From the NCBI GenBank assembly GCA_015655145.1, contig JAATFO010000125.1, forward strand, positions 1 to 49,736: a stretch of 49,736 bases of DNA. The letters are read 5' to 3'. The notes under the pieces were generated by a model, which was given only the letters and a program-made list of their open reading frames with translations, was not told the origin of the DNA and ran no database searches. Made by a program: the position numbers and the translations under genes. The DNA is from Enterobacterales bacterium. GTDB taxonomy: Bacteria > Pseudomonadota > Gammaproteobacteria > Enterobacterales > Enterobacteriaceae. Of this stretch, positions 37,447-49,736 are shown piece by piece; within the stretch, counting starts at the first letter, position 1, and every line of letters starts with the position of its first letter.

Positions 37447-37876
37447 ATATTTTTAATGTTAACACAGTCATCTGGCTATCAACGTTTCAGCAAAATCCTG
37501 TGTCATTAGGCGATTCTCACCACCAAATTCGTTTTATCATTACTGAATACTAAATATAACATAAGTTATGCATTTTGATGATGATCATGGTTTTGTTTAT
37601 CAGCAAGATACTGTTTCTTTGCGCCAGGAAGGCGAACATCCGCCAGGGCAAGGCCCTACAGCACCGATGTCTTTCTCGGACAATACACCTATCCGATCCA
37701 ACAGGTTATCCGCTTTGGCAACAACACGGCGGCCGAACACGTACACCCACACACCGGACTCTGAAGCCAGAAACCATACCGCTCGAGGTTGCTGGCGGAT
37801 TTCAGTGATTATCGAGACAGCCCAGCGCAGTCTCGACAACCCCGATAGCCTGCCATGAAGCCAAATACATGCATGA
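37447..37876. other. Intergenic stretch between luxI and yidA, no recognised gene
   Basis: The first part (37447-37600) is AT-rich and should hold the luxI promoter, with a small palindrome ATAAC-ATAA-GTTAT at 37556-37569. From about 37620 composition turns GC-rich. Short open frames exist on both strands there (37568-37858 plus, 37600-37938 minus), but none has a ribosome site or family resemblance. It may be the remains of a lost gene. Confidence 0.4.
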
Positions 37877-38686
37877 TTACAACACGAACTTTTCAATCGC
37901 CCATGCAACGCCATCTTCAGCGTTGGTTTTGGTGACAAACTGGCTGATGGTTTTCACCGCATCAATGCCATTGCCCATCGCTACCCCGGTTCCGGCATAC
38001 GTCAGCATGGCCAGATCATTTTCCTGATCACCAATCGCCATCACCTCATCAACTGACAGACCGAGTTTTTCCGTCAGTGTGCGAACGCCAGACCCTTTAT
38101 TAACCTGTTTATTGAGGATTTCCAGATAGTAAGGCGCACTCTTCAGAATGGTGTACTGGCGCCGGGCATCCTTTGGCAAACCAGCAATAGCGGTATCCAG
38201 CACCTGCGGATGATCAATCATCATCACTTTTGGAAAGGTCAAATGAGGGTCCATCTCATCCACTGCGCGATAGCGTAGCGGTATGCCCGTTAGACTGGCT
38301 TCATGGATGGTATATTCACTGATGTCTTTGTTCGCCGTGTAGAGAAAGTTTTTATCCAGCGCCTGAAAATGCACGCCCAGTTCCCGCGATAACTGTTCAA
38401 AATAGAAATAATCATTAAAAGAGAGACTGGTTTCCGCCACACAATCGCCGTTGATGGTGCGCTGCACCAGGGCGCCATTGTAGGAAATGCAATACTGCTC
38501 TTCCTGTAACAGATCCAGTTCCAGCAAGTAACGCTGAACACCAATAAATGGCCGGCCAGTTGCCAGCACAATATAGACGCCTTTATTACGCGCCAGACGA
38601 ATTGCTTCCTTCACTCGCGGCGTAATACTGTGCTGAGGGTTAAGCAGCGTCCCGTCCATATCAATCGCAATCAATTTTATCGCCAT
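37877..38686 (-). CDS. yidA: HAD-family sugar phosphatase YidA
   Basis: This 269-aa Cof-type phosphatase has motif I AIDMDGTLLN (Asp9 nucleophile, Asp11), motif II ATGRP, and motif III/IV KGSGVRTL and GDQENDLAML. E. coli YidA dephosphorylates sugar phosphates such as erythrose 4-phosphate. Position beside gyrB matches E. coli. The 240 bp between it and gyrB hold no gene. Confidence 0.95.
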   Translation of the reverse strand: MAIKLIAIDMDGTLLNPQHSITPRVKEAIRLARNKGVYIVLATGRPFIGVQRYLLELDLLQEEQYCISYNGALVQRTINGDCVAETSLSFNDYFYFEQLSRELGVHFQALDKNFLYTANKDISEYTIHEASLTGIPLRYRAVDEMDPHLTFPKVMMIDHPQVLDTAIAGLPKDARRQYTILKSAPYYLEILNKQVNKGSGVRTLTEKLGLSVDEVMAIGDQENDLAMLTYAGTGVAMGNGIDAVKTISQFVTKTNAEDGVAWAIEKFVL

Positions 38687-38926
38687 AGCATCCTCGTCAA
38701 ACCAGAGTTTGTTTGTATGCTAGCGCGATTCAGCACAGATTGACCAGCCTGATGAGCATTGTGGGATAACGATGAGGGGCAGCATGGGGCGTATAACATC
38801 AGGTTGCGGAGCGTCACTGCGGCCTGATGACACCCAATAACGGCAATATTATCAGCACGCATAAGGCTAAGAAAGCGGCCGGGCATCCGCGCACGCACGC
38901 ATTAACCCGGCGGTCATAACGGGCAA

Positions 38927-41344
<2,418 letters not shown>

Positions 41345-41352
41345 TCACTCAT

Positions 41353-42438
41353 TTAATCTTCAGGTTGAACCACTATTTTACCCTGTTCCACACGGAACAT
41401 CTTGCCCTTTTCATCATTCATATCGATGACATGTTCAGCACCGATCGTGCTCACAAACACCTGGGCCCGCGTGGCTTTCAGCCGTTGCGCTAATAAGCGA
41501 CGACGGCTTTCATCCAGTTCAGAGGCAAAATCATCAATCAGATACAGGCAACGGCGCCCACTCTGACGGGTGAGAAACTCACCCTGCGCCAGTCGCAACG
41601 CACACATCAACAGCTTTAACTGGCCGCGTGAAAGTAAATCTTCCACCGGCGAGCCATCGGCACGAATGCGAAAATCAGCCTTATGCGGGCCACTGGCGGT
41701 ATAGGTTAATGCACGATCACGCTCAAACTGACGTTCCAGCACGCTGGCGTAATCACTTTCTTTATCCCAGCCACTCTGGAAGGACAATGATAATTGGTAC
41801 TCAGGCAAAAACTGGGCACAGGTGGCGATGATATCTGCGGCAATGGCATTGCTGTATTCAGCCCGCCAGGCGCTGATTTGCTCCGCCAGCGGCGCCAGCT
41901 CTTGATCCCACGCACGGATTTGTTGATAACGCGAGACCTGACGCAATGCGGCATTGCGTTGTCTGATCAGACGACGCAAGTTACTCCAGGCATTAAAAAA
42001 ACCCGGCGTATTGTGAAAGCAGCCCCAGTCGATATACGCCCGCCGGTATTTTGGCCCGCCGTTAAGCAGGGTAAATCCTTCTGGTGTAATCAGTTGCATG
42101 GGAAGCAGTTGCGCCAGTTCCGCTACTTTATGTCCATCGCTGCCGTCAATACGCACCTTGCTGTCGCCAGCCCGGTTTTTTGTCAGCCCTACCGCTATCT
42201 CTCGTTCAGCGCTGTCAATCCGGCCATGTAAAACAAAGGATTCCTGCCCATGGCGAATAACACGCCCGGCTTGTAAACTGCGAAATGCCCGTCCGTGACC
42301 TAAGGTATAAATCGCTTCCAGTACGCTGGTTTTGCCACTACCGTTAGCCCCCAGCAGAAAGTTAAAACCCGGGGCGAGCGAGAGGTCCGCATGTTCAATA
42401 TTGCGGAAATCGTTGATAAGAAGGCGGGTCAAAGCCAT
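41353..42438 (-). CDS. recF: DNA replication and repair protein RecF
   Basis: This 361-aa SMC-like ATPase loads RecA at single-strand gaps with RecO and RecR. Walker [10 protein letters not shown] (about 30-38), signature [12 protein letters not shown] and Walker [14 protein letters not shown] are intact. The start at 42438 (MALTRLLI) matches E. coli MSLTRLLI; the longer frame has an unconserved leader. The gap of 160 bp to dnaN is wider than in E. coli and may hold a promoter. Confidence 0.97.
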   Translation of the reverse strand: MALTRLLINDFRNIEHADLSLAPGFNFLLGANGSGKTSVLEAIYTLGHGRAFRSLQAGRVIRHGQESFVLHGRIDSAEREIAVGLTKNRAGDSKVRIDGSDGHKVAELAQLLPMQLITPEGFTLLNGGPKYRRAYIDWGCFHNTPGFFNAWSNLRRLIRQRNAALRQVSRYQQIRAWDQELAPLAEQISAWRAEYSNAIAADIIATCAQFLPEYQLSLSFQSGWDKESDYASVLERQFERDRALTYTASGPHKADFRIRADGSPVEDLLSRGQLKLLMCALRLAQGEFLTRQSGRRCLYLIDDFASELDESRRRLLAQRLKATRAQVFVSTIGAEHVIDMNDEKGKMFRVEQGKIVVQPED

Positions 42439-42598
42439 AGAAAGCGACATTTCCAAACAGGCGAAAAACCAGGACACTGATGTCGCCGCCAGTATGTGCG
42501 CGCACAAAACCCGGCAACCCGCACGGACATAACGTACGTGAGGATTAAGCGCACTGTCCAGGCGCAAAGCAACCCGTGAGTCAGCCGGTTATCACACA

Positions 42599-43699
42599 CT
42601 ACAAACGCATTGGCATGACAACATAGGCCGCCGACTGACTGGCAGCATCTTCAATTTGCACGCTGGACACGGAATCAGTCAACAACATACGAACGTTCTC
42701 ACATTTCAGTGCATTCAGCACATCCAGCACGTAACTCACATTAAAACCAATTTCCAGGTCAGTACCACCATAAATCACATCCAGAAACTCCTCCGCTTCT
42801 TCCTGCTCTGGATTATTGGCCGTGATTTTCAACTGATTCTCGCTGACAGTAAGGCGCACACCGCGAAACTTCTCATTTGACAGGATGGCCGCACGGGAAA
42901 ACGCCTGTTTTAACAGATCGCAACCGGCATCCAGCGTTTTGTCCGGGTTCTTCGGCAATACCCGGCGATAATCCGGGAAACGGCCATCAACCAGCTTAGA
43001 GGTGAAAATAAAGTCACCCACATGCGCACGAATATTGCTGCTGCCGATTTGCACCTGCAACAGGGTATCGCCGCCATCGAGTAAACGGACCAGTTCAGTG
43101 ACCCCTTTACGCGGTACAATCACCGAATGTGTCGGTAATGTCTGACCAACAGGCATGGAGCAAACGGCTAAGCGGTGACCATCCGTCGCGACCGTGCGCA
43201 GTTCTTCACCCTCGGTCTCAAACAACATCCCGTTGAGATAGTAACGCACATCCTGATGCGCCATCGAAAACTGTGTAGCCTCGATCAGACGTTTCAATGT
43301 TGCCTGAGGCAAGGTAAATTCCACTTCGCTCTGCCAGTCATCAAGATTGGGGAAATCACTGGCAGGCAAGGTGGACAGTGAAAAACGGCTGCGTCCGGAA
43401 CGGAGCAGTATTCTGTCACCTTCCAGCACCACGCTGATCTCAGCGCCTTCAGGCAAACCGCGACAAATATCGAGAAATTTGCGGGCTGGCACCGTGGTGG
43501 CGCCCGGTTCGTGAGGTTGCGTCAGCGCAACACGCGCCACCATCTCCATTTCCAAATCCGTCCCGGTTAATGACAAACTACCTTCATTGACCTGCAATAA
43601 GAGATTGCCAAGAATCGGCAGCGTAGGGCGCCCCCCTAATGGGCCGCTGACTTGCTGTAAAGGCTTGAGTAAGTGCTCGCGTTCTACAATAAATTTCAT
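42599..43699 (-). CDS. dnaN: DNA polymerase III beta subunit (sliding clamp)
   Basis: This 366-aa protein, the same length as in E. coli, has three clamp domains of about 120 residues each and an intact start MKFIVEREHLLKPLQ and end YVVMPMRL (the cleft that binds client peptides). It tethers the polymerase to DNA. It starts 4 bp after the dnaA stop, so the two are cotranscribed. Confidence 0.98.
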   Translation of the reverse strand: MKFIVEREHLLKPLQQVSGPLGGRPTLPILGNLLLQVNEGSLSLTGTDLEMEMVARVALTQPHEPGATTVPARKFLDICRGLPEGAEISVVLEGDRILLRSGRSRFSLSTLPASDFPNLDDWQSEVEFTLPQATLKRLIEATQFSMAHQDVRYYLNGMLFETEGEELRTVATDGHRLAVCSMPVGQTLPTHSVIVPRKGVTELVRLLDGGDTLLQVQIGSSNIRAHVGDFIFTSKLVDGRFPDYRRVLPKNPDKTLDAGCDLLKQAFSRAAILSNEKFRGVRLTVSENQLKITANNPEQEEAEEFLDVIYGGTDLEIGFNVSYVLDVLNALKCENVRMLLTDSVSSVQIEDAASQSAAYVVMPMRL

Positions 43700-43703
43700 A
43701 GCA

Positions 43704-45107
43704 TCAGGAAGATAATGTTCTGATTAGATTTGAGAAATCTTCTTTAATATCGTGACTCTCTTCACGTAGCTGCTCAATTTTACGACAAGCATGCAGCACG
43801 GTAGTATGGTCACGACCCCCGAAAGCATCACCGATTTCCGGCAAACTGTGGTTAGTCAACTCCTTTGCCATCGCCATCGCCATTTGACGTGGACGCGCCA
43901 CGGAACGGGAACGGCGTTTGGACAGCAAATCAGCCACTTTAATCTTATAGTACTCAGCCACGGTCTTTTGAATATTGTCGATAGTAACCAGTTTTTCCTG
44001 CAACGCAAGGAGATCACGTAATGCTTCACGCACAAAATCAATGGTGATGGCGCGGCCGGTAAAATTCGCGTTGGCAATCACCCGATTCAGCGCGCCTTCC
44101 AGCTCACGGACATTGGAACGTAAACGTTTGGCAATAAAGAACGCCACTTCACCCGGCAGGCGGATATTGTTTTCATCCGCTTTTTTCATCAGGATTGCCA
44201 CCCGGGTTTCCAGTTCCGGCGGTTCAATGGCCACCGTTAGCCCCCAGCCAAAGCGAGATTTCAGCCGATCTTCCACCCCATTGATCTCTTTTGGATAACG
44301 ATCCGAGGTCAAAATAATCTGCTGGTTGCCTTCCAGTAACGCATTAAAAGTATGGAAGAACTCTTCCTGCGAACGTTCTTTATTGGCAAAAAACTGGATA
44401 TCATCGATCAGCAACGCATCGACCGAACGATAATAGCGTTTGAACTCTTCAATTGCATTGTTTTGCAACGCTTTAACCATGTCCTGTACAAAACGTTCCG
44501 AATGCATGTAGACCACTTTGGCATTGGGCTTACGCAGCATAATGCCATTGCCTACCGCATGCAGCAGGTGAGTTTTACCAAGGCCGGTACCGCCATAAAG
44601 AAACAACGGGTTATACGCGCCGCCAGGGTTGTCCGCCACCTGTCGTGCCGCTGCGCGCGCCAGTTGGTTAGATTTCCCCTCAACGAAGTTATCAAAGTTA
44701 TGTTTGGCGTTCACATTAGAACGGTAGGATAGCTCGGCCGGCGCCGGAACGTTATCCCAGCTTGGCCTCCGGTGTACAGGGCGAGTCTCTGCCGCCACGG
44801 CCGGCGCAATGGCATTGGCATTTGCGTTGGTGGCGGGCGGACGACTGATGTTCACAGTCACGGGTTTACTGCCTACTTCAAAACGCAATAACGGGACGTC
44901 CTTACCGCAGAAGTCATTAAGTAAGCCATTGATATTATTTATATATTTATCTCTTACCCAGTCAAGTACAAACCGATTTGGCGCATACAAGGCCAGCGTA
45001 TTGTCGTTCAACTCAGCCTGTAATGGACGTATCCACATGCTGAATTCTGTGGCAGGTAGCTCATCCTGTAAACGGGCAAGACACTGTTGCCAAAGCGAAA
45101 GTGACAC
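43704..45107 (-). CDS. dnaA: Chromosomal replication initiator DnaA
   Basis: This 467-aa protein is the same length as in E. coli. Domain I (1-86, [17 protein letters not shown]) binds DnaB and DiaA; domain II is a short variable linker ([12 protein letters not shown]); domain III is the AAA+ core with Walker [10 protein letters not shown], Walker [10 protein letters not shown] and the Arg finger region; domain IV has the DNA-binding signature [14 protein letters not shown]. The GTG at 45107 is the conserved start; the frame continues upstream to 45314 but that part has no counterpart and lies in the promoter. Confidence 0.98.
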   Translation of the reverse strand: MSLSLWQQCLARLQDELPATEFSMWIRPLQAELNDNTLALYAPNRFVLDWVRDKYINNINGLLNDFCGKDVPLLRFEVGSKPVTVNISRPPATNANANAIAPAVAAETRPVHRRPSWDNVPAPAELSYRSNVNAKHNFDNFVEGKSNQLARAAARQVADNPGGAYNPLFLYGGTGLGKTHLLHAVGNGIMLRKPNAKVVYMHSERFVQDMVKALQNNAIEEFKRYYRSVDALLIDDIQFFANKERSQEEFFHTFNALLEGNQQIILTSDRYPKEINGVEDRLKSRFGWGLTVAIEPPELETRVAILMKKADENNIRLPGEVAFFIAKRLRSNVRELEGALNRVIANANFTGRAITIDFVREALRDLLALQEKLVTIDNIQKTVAEYYKIKVADLLSKRRSRSVARPRQMAMAMAKELTNHSLPEIGDAFGGRDHTTVLHACRKIEQLREESHDIKEDFSNLIRTLSS

Positions 45108-45439
45108 GGCGGACTCCACTCGAACAAAATCGATAAGTAAAAAAGGCGCTGAAGCGATAAATTCATTATTTTTTGACGTATGCCGATAAAACACATACGA
45201 ACCGCTATACCCGTCATCCTTTTTCTCGTTGCATATCTGCTGGCGCTGCTCGTTCAACCAAATTCTCATCGGAGTAAACTCCGCGAGATTCGCGCTCTTG
45301 CCACCGGTCGACAACGTGAAATCTGGTAGGTCTGTTGCGGTTATTCCACGGACGATCGCAGGGAGGATCGTTAGTGGAAGGGCGGATCATAGCGTAAACC
45401 GCGCCAGAGATCTTCACTTTCTACGCAGTTTGATCCTTT

Positions 45440-45448
45440 TTATCCACA
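45440..45448. promoter_or_regulatory. DnaA box in the dnaA-rpmH control region
   Basis: A perfect consensus TTATCCACA lies 333 bp upstream of the dnaA start. The divergent gap (45108-45828) also holds many GATC sites, which in E. coli tie dnaA expression to Dam methylation and SeqA. Binding here would give DnaA autoregulation. No gene was seen in the gap. It is not oriC. Confidence 0.75.
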
Positions 45449-45699
45449 GGCCACCATCGCGCCGGACCAGTTTACGCTAACTGATCCAAAAGACATTCAG
45501 GATCCTCTCTGTTGATGTAAATTTTCCGCCGTCGTCACGTTATCGCAGACAAACGATCACCTTAAGATCCCGTCCGATCCTTGCGCTTTATAAATGACAC
45601 CGTATAATTCTTTTCCCGGTATTTTTCGCCTGCTGGCCAATGCAACACGATTTGTGGGTCGATCCGGGGCAATCAGACGCAAACATAGCGCGAAGTAAA

Positions 45700-45728
45700 T
45701 TGACTCCTGGCTGTACAATTATTACAAT
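45700..45728 (+). promoter_or_regulatory. Candidate rpmH promoter
   Basis: TTGACT (45700-45705) and TACAAT (45723-45728) are spaced by exactly 17 bp, a strong sigma-70 match, about 100 bp before rpmH and facing it. The leader is long, as in E. coli. Confidence 0.75.
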
Positions 45729-45816
45729 CCCGCCTCTTTAAATTAAAGACACAGTGAAGCGGCGGTCATTTTTACTGTCCCGCAATGCGTCACCCAGTGA
45801 AATTTTTCAAGTTTAG

Positions 45817-45969
<153 letters not shown>

Positions 45970-45985
45970 TAAAAGCTAACCCTGC

Positions 45986-46345
45986 GTGGTTAAGCTCGCA
46001 TTTCCCAGGGAGTTACGCTTGTTAACTCCCACACATTTCACTTTCGTCTTCCAGCAACCACAACGGGCTGGCATGCCGCAGATTACTATCCTCGGCCGCC
46101 TTAATTCGCTGGGGCATCCCCGTATCGGTCTTACTGTCGCTAAAAAAAATGTTAAGCGCGCGCATGAGCGGAACCGGATCAAGCGATTGACCCGTGAAAG
46201 CTTTCGCCTGCGTCAACACGAACTCCCCGCAATGGACTTTGTGGTAGTGGCTAAGAAAGGGGTTGCCGAGCTGGATAATCATGCGCTGACGGAAGCGTTG
46301 GAGAAATTATGGCGTCGTCACTGTCGCCTGGCTCGCGGTTCCTGA
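45986..46345 (+). CDS. rnpA: Ribonuclease P protein component
   Basis: This 119-aa basic protein of RNase P helps the catalytic RNA cleave pre-tRNA leaders. Signature [15 protein letters not shown] (about 54-68) is the RNA-binding RNR motif; [12 protein letters not shown] is also conserved. It starts with GTG at 45986, as in E. coli, and its end overlaps yidD by 37 bp. Confidence 0.98.
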   Translation: MVKLAFPRELRLLTPTHFTFVFQQPQRAGMPQITILGRLNSLGHPRIGLTVAKKNVKRAHERNRIKRLTRESFRLRQHELPAMDFVVVAKKGVAELDNHALTEALEKLWRRHCRLARGS

Positions 46346-46566
46346 TCATGCTGATTCGCGTTTACCAACGCGCCATCAGTCCATTGTTGGGGCCGCACTG
46401 CCGCTTCCATCCAACCTGCTCACAATACGGTATTGAGGCATTGCGCAGGTTTGGCATGATAAAAGGCAGTTGGTTGACAATGAAACGCGTATCAAAATGC
46501 CACCCTTTGAACCCGGGTGGTGACGATCCGGTGCCACCAAAAACCGACGATAACCGAGAACATTAA
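46309..46566 (+). CDS. yidD: Membrane protein insertion efficiency factor YidD
   Basis: This 85-aa protein with an amphipathic N-terminal helix (residues 12-28, [16 protein letters not shown]) and conserved Cys residues in [11 protein letters not shown] and KCHPLNPGG is the same length as E. coli YidD. It aids YidC-dependent insertion at the inner membrane. It overlaps rnpA and ends 2 bp before yidC, so the three are coupled. Confidence 0.96.
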   Translation: MASSLSPGSRFLIMLIRVYQRAISPLLGPHCRFHPTCSQYGIEALRRFGMIKGSWLTMKRVSKCHPLNPGGDDPVPPKTDDNREH

Positions 46567-46568
46567 CG

Positions 46569-48212
46569 ATGGATTCGCAACGTAATCTTTTTCTCATCGC
46601 TTTTTTGTTCGTATCTTTCATGATCTGGCAAGCCTGGCAAACGGACCACGCTCCGCAGCCGCAGCAAACCCAGACGATGCAGAATACGACCAGCACAACC
46701 GGTGATACCGCCAGCCAGGGCGTTCCAGCCAGCGGCCAGGGCAAAACAATCACCGTGAAGACTGATGTATTGTCTTTAAGCATCAACACCCGTGGCGGCG
46801 ATGTGGAACAGGCGCAATTGCTGACCTATCCGGATAAACTGAGTTCTTCTCAGCCATTCCAGTTACTGGAAACCACTCCCGAGTTTCTTTATCAAGCCCA
46901 GAGCGGACTGACGGGAATCAATGGTCCGGATAACCCGAACAACGGTGCGCGTCCACTGTATACCACCACTCAGGATAACTTCGAACTGGCGGACGGACAA
47001 AACGAGTTACATATCCCACTCACGTTCACAGCGGAAAATGGGGCGGTTTATACCAAAACATTCGTGCTGAAACGCGGCGAATATGCCATCAATGTCGATT
47101 ACCAGGTGAACAACACCACCCAGCAACCGCTGGAAGTCTCGATGTTCGGTCAGCTGAAGCAAACCATCAACTTGCCGAAGCATCGTGATACGGGTAGCAA
47201 CAACTTTGCTTTACATACTTTCCGCGGTGCGGCTTACTCCACCAGCAATGAAAAGTATGAAAAATACAAATTTGACACTATTGCCGAAAACGACAACCTG
47301 AACACCACCACCAGTAATGGTTGGGTGGCGATGTTACAGCAATATTTCGCTACCGCCTGGGTGCCGCATACAGGTAACAACACGCTTTATACCAGCAATT
47401 TGGATAATGGCGTCGCAGCGGTCGGTTACAAATCAACCCCGGTCAGTATCGCGCCTGGGGCTCAGCAAAACCTGTCGGCGACATTATGGGTTGGGCCGGA
47501 AATTCAGGATAAAATGGCGGCAATCGCCCCTCATCTTGATCTCACGGTCGATTACGGTTGGTTATGGTTCATTTCTCAACCGTTGTTTAAATTGCTGAAG
47601 TTCCTCCATAGCTTTATCGGCAACTGGGGCTTTTCCATCATCGTTATCACCTTTATTGTGCGCGGTATTATGTATCCGCTGACGCGGGCACAGTACACCT
47701 CAATGGCGAAAATGCGCATGTTGCAGCCAAAGATTCAGGCGATGCGTGAACGGCTGGGTGATGATAAACAGCGGATGAGCCAGGAGATGATGGCGCTGTA
47801 TAAAGCCGAGAAAGTCAATCCGCTGGGGGGATGTTTGCCGCTGGTCGTTCAGATGCCCATCTTCCTGGCACTGTATTACATGCTGATGGGCTCTGTTGAG
47901 CTTCGCCATGCGCCGTTTGCCTTGTGGATTCACGACCTGGCAGCGCAAGATCCGTATTACATTCTGCCGCTTCTGATGGGGGTGACGATGTTCTTCATTC
48001 AGAAAATGTCACCGACCACCGTAACCGATCCGATGCAGCAGAAGATCATGACATTTATGCCGGTGATTTTCACTGTGTTCTTCCTGTGGTTCCCGTCTGG
48101 CCTGGTGCTGTACTATATCGTCAGCAACCTGGTAACGATTATCCAGCAACAGCTGATATATCGCGGCCTGGAAAAACGCGGTTTGCACAGTCGCGATAAA
48201 AAGAAAGCCTGA
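46569..48212 (+). CDS. yidC: Membrane protein insertase YidC
   Basis: This 547-aa inner-membrane protein has an N-terminal transmembrane segment (about 5-22, [18 protein letters not shown]), a large periplasmic P1 domain (about 55-345), then five membrane segments including [18 protein letters not shown], whose conserved Arg lies in the hydrophilic groove, and a short basic tail. It inserts and folds membrane proteins with or without SecYEG. It is followed by a terminator before mnmE. Confidence 0.98.
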   Translation: MDSQRNLFLIAFLFVSFMIWQAWQTDHAPQPQQTQTMQNTTSTTGDTASQGVPASGQGKTITVKTDVLSLSINTRGGDVEQAQLLTYPDKLSSSQPFQLLETTPEFLYQAQSGLTGINGPDNPNNGARPLYTTTQDNFELADGQNELHIPLTFTAENGAVYTKTFVLKRGEYAINVDYQVNNTTQQPLEVSMFGQLKQTINLPKHRDTGSNNFALHTFRGAAYSTSNEKYEKYKFDTIAENDNLNTTTSNGWVAMLQQYFATAWVPHTGNNTLYTSNLDNGVAAVGYKSTPVSIAPGAQQNLSATLWVGPEIQDKMAAIAPHLDLTVDYGWLWFISQPLFKLLKFLHSFIGNWGFSIIVITFIVRGIMYPLTRAQYTSMAKMRMLQPKIQAMRERLGDDKQRMSQEMMALYKAEKVNPLGGCLPLVVQMPIFLALYYMLMGSVELRHAPFALWIHDLAAQDPYYILPLLMGVTMFFIQKMSPTTVTDPMQQKIMTFMPVIFTVFFLWFPSGLVLYYIVSNLVTIIQQQLIYRGLEKRGLHSRDKKKA

Positions 48213-48289
48213 TGCAGTCATTAATCATCAAACCTCGCCCGGTAAAATTACTGGCGCCGGTTTAAACACGGCACACGAACGACTATCAT

Positions 48290-48318
48290 AAGGCGGTCAT
48301 CAGACCGCCTTATTTTTT
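48290..48318 (+). terminator. Rho-independent terminator after yidC
   Basis: A 9-bp perfect stem (AAGGCGGTC / GACCGCCTT) with a 4-nt loop is followed by ATTTTTT, 78 bp past the yidC stop and 22 bp before mnmE. Confidence 0.9.
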
Positions 48319-48339
48319 ATCTGTCAGCGAGATCACACC

Positions 48340-49704
48340 ATGAGTCATAGTGAAACTATCGTCGCCCAGGCCACACCGCCAGGCCGTGGCGGCGTTGGTA
48401 TTCTGCGTGTTTCTGGCACGAAAGCCGCCACAGTGGCGCAGCATCTGCTCAGCAAGTTACCGCAGCCGCGTTATGCAGATTATTTGCCGTTTCTCGATGC
48501 TGATGGCAAGGCACTTGATCATGGCATTGCATTGTGGTTCCCAGGGCCGAACTCGTTCACTGGTGAAGATGTACTCGAACTGCAAGGCCATGGCGGCCCG
48601 GTGATCCTCGATCTGCTGCTAAAGCGCATTGTAGCGCTCCCGGGCGTACGTATCGCCCAGCCGGGTGAATTCACGGAGCGTGCTTTTCTTAATGACAAAC
48701 TCGATCTGGCACAAGCCGAGGCCGTCGCTGATCTGATTGATGCCAGCTCCGAACATGCGGCTCGTTCCGCGCTCAACTCATTACAGGGCGTTTTTTCCAG
48801 CCAAATTAATCATCTGGTGGAAGCACTCACTCACCTGCGAATCTATGTTGAAGCGGCGATCGACTTCCCTGATGAGGAAATTGATTTTCTTTCTGATGGA
48901 AAAATTGAAGCCGAACTGAATACGGTGATCGCCGATCTTAACCGCGTGCAGGCAAGCGCGCACCAGGGCAGCCTGCTGCGCGAAGGCATGAAGGTGGTGA
49001 TCGCTGGTCGCCCGAATGCCGGTAAATCCAGTTTGCTGAATGCGTTAGCCGGGCGTGACACGGCCATTGTCACCGAGATTGCCGGCACAACACGTGATGT
49101 ATTGCGTGAACACATCCATATTGATGGTATGCCACTGCATGTGATTGATACCGCTGGTTTACGTGAAGCCAGCGATGAAGTTGAACGCATCGGCATCGAA
49201 CGCGCCTGGCAAGAAATTGAACACGCCGACCGGGTGTTGTTTATGGTCGACGGCACGACAACAGCAGCGACCGAACCGGCACAAATCTGGCCCGATTTTA
49301 TCGCCCGTTTGCCGAACAATCTGCAGATCACGGTGATACGCAATAAAGCCGATATCACCGGAGAAACGCTGGGTCTGACAGAAGTGAATAATCACTCACT
49401 TATTCGTCTCTCTGCCCGAACCGGCGCGGGTATTGAGGTACTCCGCGAACACCTGAAACAGAGCATGGGGTTTGCCGGAAACCTGGAAGGCGGTTTCCTC
49501 GCCCGCCGTCGCCATGTACAGGCACTTGAGTTAGCGGCCACTCACTTACAACAAGGAAAGGCGCAGTTATTGGGCCACTGGGCTGGCGAGTTGCTGGCGG
49601 AAGAGCTACGGTTGGCACAACGGGCATTAAGTGAGATCACTGGCGAGTTCACCTCAGATGACTTACTCGGGCGTATCTTTTCAAGTTTCTGCATCGGCAA
49701 GTAA
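48340..49704 (+). CDS. mnmE: tRNA uridine 5-carboxymethylaminomethyl modification GTPase MnmE
   Basis: This 454-aa protein, the same length as in E. coli, has an N-terminal tetrahydrofolate-binding domain (1-118, [20 protein letters not shown]), helical domain and an inserted G domain: G1 GRPNAGKSS (about 223-231), G2 TRDVLRE, G3 DTAGLREA, G4 NKAD. It ends with the catalytic CIGK motif. With MnmG it modifies the wobble uridine of several tRNAs. It ends 32 bp before the window edge. Confidence 0.98.
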   Translation: MSHSETIVAQATPPGRGGVGILRVSGTKAATVAQHLLSKLPQPRYADYLPFLDADGKALDHGIALWFPGPNSFTGEDVLELQGHGGPVILDLLLKRIVALPGVRIAQPGEFTERAFLNDKLDLAQAEAVADLIDASSEHAARSALNSLQGVFSSQINHLVEALTHLRIYVEAAIDFPDEEIDFLSDGKIEAELNTVIADLNRVQASAHQGSLLREGMKVVIAGRPNAGKSSLLNALAGRDTAIVTEIAGTTRDVLREHIHIDGMPLHVIDTAGLREASDEVERIGIERAWQEIEHADRVLFMVDGTTTAATEPAQIWPDFIARLPNNLQITVIRNKADITGETLGLTEVNNHSLIRLSARTGAGIEVLREHLKQSMGFAGNLEGGFLARRRHVQALELAATHLQQGKAQLLGHWAGELLAEELRLAQRALSEITGEFTSDDLLGRIFSSFCIGK

Positions 49705-49736
49705 CGCTGAGTCTGTAAGCGTCCACTCACTTCCAC

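Noticed and set aside
45108..45314. Longer DnaA starting at 45314
   Set aside because: The extra 69 residues have no counterpart in DnaA and cover the promoter region; the conserved GTG start at 45107 gives the E. coli length.

Overview
The window is chromosomal DNA of a gammaproteobacterium of the order Enterobacterales. The right-hand end has the conserved block yidA / gyrB-recF-dnaN-dnaA // rpmH-rnpA-yidD-yidC-mnmE. The middle carries mtlADR-yibL, sodA, fdhD/fdhE, yibF and yegTUVW, whose products resemble their E. coli counterparts closely. An EsaR/EsaI-type quorum-sensing pair, a guanidine-use operon and a dispersed repeat known from Pectobacteriaceae, Serratia and Yersinia point to a plant- or insect-associated lineage (Brenneria, Pectobacterium, Pantoea or Sodalis-like). 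The genus cannot be fixed from the sequence alone.

Region 1 (1-8859) is accessory. A PAAR-DUF2235 type VI secretion (T6SS) effector gene runs off the left edge; its reading frame is open throughout. Next to it lies a complete Tn3-family transposon (1902-8859, 6958 bp) with two 38-bp Tn3-type inverted repeats, tnpA, a three-subsite res and tnpR. Where Tn3 carries bla, this element carries a T6SS cassette: a 40-aa ORF, a PAAR protein, a PAAR-like DUF2235 phospholipase-type effector and a DUF2931 lipoprotein that is probably its immunity protein. The cassette ends in a hairpin and an end sequence matching the bla-side end of Tn3. No 5-bp target duplication flanks the element.

Region 2 (8982-16844) is a leftward operon led by a guanidine-I (ykkC) riboswitch: substrate-binding protein, permease and ATPase of an ABC importer, two carboxyguanidine-deiminase-type proteins and a 1201-aa biotin-dependent urea/guanidine carboxylase. 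The allophanate hydrolase expected downstream is absent; the Tn3 end lies 122 bp past the carboxylase stop codon.

Region 3 (17222-34012) is mostly core and metabolic: a dispersed palindromic repeat, a DUF3053 lipoprotein, mtlADR behind four CRP sites, yibL, a VirK/YbjX protein, sodA, a class III aminotransferase divergent from a DeoR-type regulator, fdhD and fdhE without formate dehydrogenase genes between them, yibF, and the yegW / yegVUT nucleoside-type catabolic cluster.

Region 4 (34141-37876) is a second accessory patch: an intact IS903-like element without its 9-bp target duplication, an AT-rich stretch with a possible decayed regulator, convergent overlapping luxR and luxI genes with a candidate operator over the luxR -10 box, and about 440 bp with no recognisable gene.

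Region 5 (37877-49704) is the conserved dnaA neighbourhood: replication initiation and gyrase genes leftward; ribosomal protein L34, RNase P protein, membrane insertion and tRNA-modification genes rightward.
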